Shown here one piece after another: positions 6,044-9,612 of a DNA stretch of 9,612 nucleotides (position 1 is its first letter; each line of letters starts with the position of its first letter). Position numbers and translations under genes: made by a program. The stretch covers positions 1 through 9,612 of the forward strand of contig DITV01000003.1 of assembly GCA_002422915.1 (NCBI GenBank), written 5' to 3'. The stretch is from Candidatus Saccharibacteria bacterium UBA6175. GTDB lineage: Bacteria > Patescibacteriota > Saccharimonadia > Saccharimonadales > Saccharimonadaceae. Below the pieces are notes generated by a model. It saw nothing but the letters and a program-made list of their open reading frames with translations, was not told the DNA's origin and did no database searches.

Positions 6044-7864
6044 TTACTTAGCGGCGCGCTTGCGCTGGTTTGGGTCAAGATATTTTTTACGAAGGCGAAG
6101 ACTCTTTGGCGTGACTTCAAGCAGTTCATCGTTTTCGATAAAGTCGATTGACTGCTCAAGGCTCAGGTCAGTAAATGGCGTCAGCTGAATGGTACCGTCA
6201 CTTGAAGACGAGCGCATGTTCGTCAGCTGCTTGCCGCGGCAGACGTTGAGGTCGAGATCGCCTTGGCGGTTGTACATACCAACAACCATTCCCTGGTAGA
6301 CGGTAGTTCCCGGCCCAACAAAGAGCTCACCACGAGCAGCAGCAGCATCGAGTGCGTAGGCAGTCGTCACACCAGCTTCAGTCGCAACGAGTGCGCCGTT
6401 ACGGGTCTGTTGCAGCTTTGGACCAAGCGGCTGGTAGCCGTGTGGCAAGCTGTTCATAATGACCGTACCCTTGGTTGCAGTCAGAAGCAAGTTGCGCAGA
6501 CCAATCATGGCACGAGTCGGGATGATGTAGGTCGAACGAGTCGTTCCCGAGCTGGTTTGCTCCTGCTTAATAGGAGAGGCTTTTCGCGTACCAAGCTCTT
6601 GGCTGACGGCACCGAGGAATTCTGGGGCAACTTCAATCAATAGCTCTTCAACAGGTTCTTTAACAACACCATCTTCTTCAATCGTGACGGCTTGTGGCCG
6701 GCCCACTTCAAACTCGAAGTCTTCACGACGGAGTGTCTCAATCAAAACTGAAAGGTGGAGTTCACCGCGGCCAGACACCACAAAGCCAATGCCATCTTCT
6801 TTGACACGAAGTGAGACGTTGGTTTCAAGCTCTTGCTTCAAACGGTCCCCAATTTGGCGGCTCGTGTTGTACTTCGCCTCTTTGCCTTTGAGCGGGCTGG
6901 TGTTTGGACCAAGGTACATGCTAAGGGTCGGAGCTTCAATATCAATCACCGGCAATGCCTCGGGGTGCTCTTTGTCCGCAACCGTTTCACCAATGTGCGC
7001 ATCAGCGATGCCAGTCAACGCAACGATGTCACCGGCAAACGCCTCGTCGGTTTCTTCGCGGTTAAGCCCACGATAGGTAAAGAGTTTATCAACTTTGGCA
7101 CTCGTAATTGCGCCGTCGCGCTTAATAAGGGCGACTTGCTGTGCCTTTTTGATGTTTCCACGAGTGATACGGCCAATGGCGTACTTACCGAGGAATGAAT
7201 CGTACTGGAGTGAGGTGACAAGCATCTGGAATGGCTTGTCCACTTCAACAGTTGGCGCAGGAATATCGTTGATGATTGCCTCAAAGATAGGCGTGAGGTC
7301 GGTATGCTCAGAGGGATTGTCGGGCAGCTCAGTCCACGCTTTGCCGTCACGGCCAATCGCAAAGTAGACCGGGTAGTGCAGCTGGCTGTCGTCGATGGCA
7401 AGTTCCAAGAACAGGTCAGAGACTTCGTCGATCACTTCGTCGATGCGACGAGACGGTTTGTCGATCTTGTTAATCACCACGACTGGCTTGAGGCCAAGCT
7501 CAAGTGCCTTTGAAAGAACGAACTTGGTTTGTGGCATCGGGCCTTCTTGGGCGTCAACAATGAGAAGCACGCCATCGGCCATGTTCAGGGTACGTTCAAC
7601 TTCACCAGAAAAGTCGGCGTGTCCAGGGGTGTCGACGATATTGATCTTATAGTCACCGTAGTAGACAGAGGTTTGCTTAGCAGTGATGGTAATACCTCGC
7701 TCGTGCTCTTGGTCGCCACTGTCCATAATCAGTGATTGTTCCATCTCTGCTTGGTTTGAGCGGAAGGTGTTGCTTTGCTTCAAGAGGCCATCAACAAGTG
7801 TCGTCTTTCCGTGGTCGACGTGAGCGATAATGGCAACGTTGCGAATCTGGTTTGGGTCTTTCAT
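6044..7864 (-). CDS. typA: Translational GTPase TypA/BipA
   Basis: TypA/BipA is a ribosome-binding GTPase of the EF-G family that helps ribosome assembly and stress adaptation. The 606-residue product matches the usual length. G1 is AHVDHGKTT (14-22), the G2 region ERGITI (55-60), G3 DTPGH (78-82) and G4 NKID (132-135). Domain II, the two EF-G-like domains and the TypA-specific C-terminal domain follow. The last shows GKQLTNMRSS, SLEQSIDFIENDELLEVTP and LRLRKKYL close to the end. The ATG at 7864 has no ribosome binding site at normal distance; AAGGA lies about 25 nt upstream, before a small GC hairpin. The 79-nt gap to the upstream gene holds candidate promoters. The stop TAA abuts the rarA stop with no gap. 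Confidence 0.97.
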   Translation of the reverse strand: MKDPNQIRNVAIIAHVDHGKTTLVDGLLKQSNTFRSNQAEMEQSLIMDSGDQEHERGITITAKQTSVYYGDYKINIVDTPGHADFSGEVERTLNMADGVLLIVDAQEGPMPQTKFVLSKALELGLKPVVVINKIDKPSRRIDEVIDEVSDLFLELAIDDSQLHYPVYFAIGRDGKAWTELPDNPSEHTDLTPIFEAIINDIPAPTVEVDKPFQMLVTSLQYDSFLGKYAIGRITRGNIKKAQQVALIKRDGAITSAKVDKLFTYRGLNREETDEAFAGDIVALTGIADAHIGETVADKEHPEALPVIDIEAPTLSMYLGPNTSPLKGKEAKYNTSRQIGDRLKQELETNVSLRVKEDGIGFVVSGRGELHLSVLIETLRREDFEFEVGRPQAVTIEEDGVVKEPVEELLIEVAPEFLGAVSQELGTRKASPIKQEQTSSGTTRSTYIIPTRAMIGLRNLLLTATKGTVIMNSLPHGYQPLGPKLQQTRNGALVATEAGVTTAYALDAAAARGELFVGPGTTVYQGMVVGMYNRQGDLDLNVCRGKQLTNMRSSSSDGTIQLTPFTDLSLEQSIDFIENDELLEVTPKSLRLRKKYLDPNQRKRAAK

Positions 7865-7869
7865 AAAAA

Positions 7870-7930
7870 TATGCCCGCATTTCGGGGCTTCCTTATCTGT
7901 TATTTAAGCATGAATGACAACTTTTTGCAA
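7870..7930 (-). promoter_or_regulatory. typA leader: candidate promoters and GC hairpin
   Basis: Two overlapping candidates lie upstream of typA: TTGCAA (7930 to 7925) with TTAAAT (7907 to 7902), and TTGTCA (7920 to 7915) with GATAAG (7897 to 7892), both with 17-bp spacers. A short hairpin follows (GCCCCG/CGGGC with one bulge, about 7873-7888), then ATATTTTT directly before the ATG. The only AAGGA lies upstream of the hairpin. The layout could allow attenuation or hold back initiation, but the stem is short and this is a weak call. Confidence 0.35.
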
Positions 7931-7943
7931 GGAATTTAACCGA

Positions 7944-8444
7944 TTATGCTGCTCTGGCCAAGTCAACGGCGTTACGCACCATCTCTTCAAGAGAGTCAAC
8001 AATCTTTACGTCTGGTGCATCCTGAGAAAAGCGACGCCGAATGTAGCGAGCATTGCCAAAGTCTTTTTCGATGCCAATAGTCAAATTAACACCTTCGTAC
8101 TCATGTCGCATTTTCCATTCAGCAAGCTCGAATCTCGTTGTTTGTGCATATGAGCGCGTAGGCGTTGCTTCAACTTGTTTAGCTAGCCAAAAAGCAACAA
8201 CGCCAGTAGCGCCTGCCTTTCTCAAAAAATGAGTTTCCCAATCAACTTGCCGCTCGTAAACGAACGTTCCTTCGGCATAATCCTTCCTGGGTGAGGCTAC
8301 AACTAGCTTTGGGTTAAGATCATGAATAAGGGAGGCTGCATATGTTTGCCACTCTGGCGCACCCTGTATTGGACCTGCTAAAAAAATGACTGGAGCATGT
8401 GTCTCAACAATTTCTGGCGGCTGAAGCAATAATCGCTCTGGCAT
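7944..8444 (-). CDS. Nucleoside 2-deoxyribosyltransferase-like protein
   Basis: The 166-residue protein resembles the compact nucleoside 2-deoxyribosyltransferase-like family, which swaps or hydrolyses bases on deoxynucleosides or handles related N-glycosides. Visible motifs in order are IFLAGPIQGAPEW (20-32), the phosphate/sugar pocket of the fold; ASPRKDY (50-56); RQVDWE (65-70); GVVAFWLA (81-88); and QTTRFELAEW (101-110), whose Glu106 is the likely catalytic nucleophile. GIEKDFGNARYIRRRF near 126-141 is typical of the family. It is a soluble cytoplasmic enzyme, probably in nucleotide salvage; the exact substrate is not shown. I chose the ATG at 8444. The frame stays open for 32 more codons, but those run through a terminator hairpin and into tRNA-Leu. 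A -10 box TATTAT ends 6 nt before this ATG, suggesting a leaderless transcript. Local GC is lower than in the genes to the left. Confidence 0.85.
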   Translation of the reverse strand: MPERLLLQPPEIVETHAPVIFLAGPIQGAPEWQTYAASLIHDLNPKLVVASPRKDYAEGTFVYERQVDWETHFLRKAGATGVVAFWLAKQVEATPTRSYAQTTRFELAEWKMRHEYEGVNLTIGIEKDFGNARYIRRRFSQDAPDVKIVDSLEEMVRNAVDLARAA

Positions 8445-8450
8445 AGCCTC

Positions 8451-8456
8451 ATAATA
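8451..8456 (-). promoter_or_regulatory. -10 box of a leaderless promoter for the deoxyribosyltransferase-like gene
   Basis: TATTAT (5 of 6 to TATAAT) ends 6 nt before the ATG at 8444, as for rarA. The -35 position 17 bp upstream falls in the terminator hairpin of tRNA-Leu and reads AAGACG (3 of 6). GAGG is present but only 2 nt from the ATG, too close to act as a normal ribosome binding site. Confidence 0.45.
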
Positions 8457-8480
8457 ACAAAAAGACGTAAAAACGTCTTT
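8457..8480 (-). terminator. Intrinsic terminator after tRNA-Leu
   Basis: A perfect 8-bp stem AAAGACGT/ACGTCTTT with a TTTT loop, continuing into TTG, so the 3' arm ends in five Ts. It begins 11 nt after the encoded CCA of tRNA-Leu. The stem is not GC-rich, so termination may be partial. Confidence 0.7.
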
Positions 8481-8490
8481 CATTATTTCT

Positions 8491-8577
8491 TGGTGCGCGC
8501 GAGAGGACTTGAACCTCCACGTCCTTGCGAACACCAGCACCTCAAGCTGGCCTGGCTACCAATTACAGCACGCGCGC
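8491..8577 (-). tRNA. tRNA-Leu (GAG), CCA encoded
   Basis: An 87-nt class II tRNA on the minus strand. The acceptor stem GCGCGCG/CGCGCGC is all G-C. The anticodon stem CCAGC/GCUGG encloses UUGAGGU (anticodon GAG, leucine). A long variable arm (GUGUUCGCAAGGAC) is typical of leucine tRNAs. The T stem is GGAGG/CCUCU with loop UUCAAGU (normal C56). The D stem is a 3-bp CUG/CAG. CCA is encoded after discriminator A. Confidence 0.96.
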
Positions 8578-8591
8578 ACATGAACAGTAGT

Positions 8592-8621
8592 AGTATAGAC
8601 GAGATTATGGGGTTTTGTAAA
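8592..8621 (-). promoter_or_regulatory. Promoter of tRNA-Leu
   Basis: A -35 box TTTACA (8621 to 8616, 5 of 6) is 18 bp from a -10 box TATACT (8597 to 8592, 5 of 6). The predicted start near 8585 gives a leader of about 8 nt. The -35 lies inside the last codons of the solute-binding protein gene, which stops at 8605. Confidence 0.75.
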
Positions 8622-9612
8622 CAATTTGTGAACCCGAGGCCCATTCAGCGATATTATTATATCTATCAACTGGACTTATTAACTTATCAAACTCATTAAA
8701 ACTGTAAGTATTTTTGTTCGTAGCATATTGCATAGTCGATTGATATAAACCAACAGCCGGCACGTCGTTCAGCCATTGCCTAGCAAAGGTTAAATATTTA
8801 GCATTACGTAATTTCTTATCCAATATATCCCTAGCCGATACCAACGCGTCGTCGCTTATTGCACTAGAGTAATTAGCTAAATTCAAACCTGAATTTGAAA
8901 TTTGAGAGGAATGCCAATAAGCGTACATGTCTGGATCAGCGCCGATATCTAATTTGTAAAGTAGAACATCATAATTACGAGGCTGCAGAACTGTTTGAGT
9001 GAAATTTTGACTGACATCACTAGGGTCAATGACTTTAATCTCTATAACAAGACCCAAAGAGCGCCATTGTTCAGCTAAACGTTTTGCCACACTCTCAAGT
9101 TCACTATTTTTTATAGTAGTAATAGTTAGCTTCAGCTCTTTGTTCTTTTTCTCTCTAATTCCGGATTTGTTCAATTTCCAACCTGAAGTTGACAGCGTTT
9201 TATTAGCAAGCGATAAGTCATAAAAAGGCTTGGTCGGCAATTTGCCGAAAACCTGACTGGTCGTAAAGGGCATGTATAAATCTGGAGCTTCGTTATTAAT
9301 CTTCTGTTTAATCTCATTGGTGTTTATACCCAACTGAAGAGCCTTGCGAATGTTTTTATCTGATAGAATGGCATTATTCATATTTAAAATAGCATAGACA
9401 CCACTATTAATTGGTTGGCTTAAGTTATTAAATTTATCTGAGTTTAATATTTTAGATTCAACTGAACTAAAGCTAGTCGCAGCGTTGACTTCACCACTTG
9501 ATAGGGCTTTTAATATTGACTCAGAATCTTTATAGGCGTGTAGTTGAAAACTGGCTAAGTTAACAATGTCCTTACAATAATTTTCGTTTCTAGAAAGATA
9601 AACTACTTTTTT
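8605..9612 (-). CDS. ABC transporter solute-binding protein, family 5-like (partial, 5' end outside window)
   Basis: The frame is open from the right edge to TAA at 8605, giving at least 335 residues; an internal methionine at 9381 is not the start. It resembles the C-terminal two thirds of extracytoplasmic peptide/nickel-type (family 5) binding proteins. Visible are ESILKALSSGEVNAA, MNNAILSDKNIRKALQLGIN, the pattern of a lobe returning to the hinge; LAEQWRSLGLVIEIKVID; DMYAYWHSSQISNSGLNLANYSS; and RQWLNDVPAVGLYQ near the end. In the family such proteins capture oligopeptides or similar ligands outside the membrane and deliver them to a permease. The signal or lipoprotein sequence would lie beyond the window. 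Composition is striking: GC is about 25-38% in lines I counted, with many AAT, TTA and ATA codons, against about 50% elsewhere. This may mean transfer or weaker selection. Confidence 0.8.
   Translation of the reverse strand, partial: KKVVYLSRNENYCKDIVNLASFQLHAYKDSESILKALSSGEVNAATSFSSVESKILNSDKFNNLSQPINSGVYAILNMNNAILSDKNIRKALQLGINTNEIKQKINNEAPDLYMPFTTSQVFGKLPTKPFYDLSLANKTLSTSGWKLNKSGIREKKNKELKLTITTIKNSELESVAKRLAEQWRSLGLVIEIKVIDPSDVSQNFTQTVLQPRNYDVLLYKLDIGADPDMYAYWHSSQISNSGLNLANYSSAISDDALVSARDILDKKLRNAKYLTFARQWLNDVPAVGLYQSTMQYATNKNTYSFNEFDKLISPVDRYNNIAEWASGSQIVYKTP

Noticed and set aside
7790..7880. Upstream open frame of about 29 codons starting in the typA leader, 9 nt after AAGGA and overlapping typA in another frame
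   Set aside because: The spacing from AAGGA is suitable, but the codons overlap conserved typA sequence and nothing else supports translation. Without conservation data it is most likely chance.
8445..8540. 32-codon N-terminal extension of the deoxyribosyltransferase-like gene
   Set aside because: It reads through the terminator hairpin and into tRNA-Leu on the same strand, and the residues do not look like part of the domain.
8491..8577. tRNA-Leu as an attachment site for the AT-rich segment
   Set aside because: Integrating elements normally join at the 3' end of the tRNA. Here the AT-rich gene is on the 5' side, and I see no integrase and no repeat of the tRNA 3' end in the window.

Overview
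The window looks like chromosomal DNA from a small-genome bacterium, most likely of the Candidate Phyla Radiation (Patescibacteria) and plausibly Saccharibacteria. The reasons are dense packing, tRNA genes scattered singly with encoded CCA, a Mur ligase whose N-terminal domain is replaced by membrane helices, and many start codons with no Shine-Dalgarno sequence lying only 6-8 nt after a -10 box. The lineage is an inference. TAA, TAG and TGA all end genes at natural C-termini, so the code is standard. GC content is about 50% across most of the window, by eye, but drops to about 35% in the last kilobase.

From left to right: tRNA-Gly(GCC); a small coiled-coil protein; an intrinsic terminator; tRNA-Phe(GAA) with its own promoter; an SPFH/stomatin-like membrane protein; D-Ala-D-Ala ligase; a MurF-type ligase with an N-terminal membrane domain; and an alpha/beta hydrolase. 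All of these are on the minus strand. A 40-bp divergent promoter region separates the hydrolase from rarA on the plus strand. rarA then converges, with no gap, on typA/bipA (minus). Further right, all minus, are a nucleoside 2-deoxyribosyltransferase-like gene, a terminator, tRNA-Leu(GAG), and the 3' part of a solute-binding protein gene that runs off the right edge.

The hydrolase, murF-like and ddl genes form a cell-wall unit. Ddl makes D-Ala-D-Ala and MurF joins it to the peptidoglycan precursor. The hydrolase overlaps murF by ATGA, and its substrate is unknown. From memory, the same trio (ddl, hydrolase, murF) clusters in Helicobacter and Campylobacter. rarA (stalled replication forks) and typA (ribosome assembly and stress) are housekeeping genes.

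The most unusual signals are three. First, the tRNA-Gly appears to replace the near-invariant G19-C56 tertiary pair by U19-A56, a compensatory double change. Second, several genes share a leaderless promoter geometry, while the one strong AGGAGG belongs to a gene that probably sits inside an operon. Third, the MurF-like protein lacks both the usual UDP-binding domain and, by eye alignment, the carbamylated lysine. I found no CRISPR array, insertion sequence or defence system.
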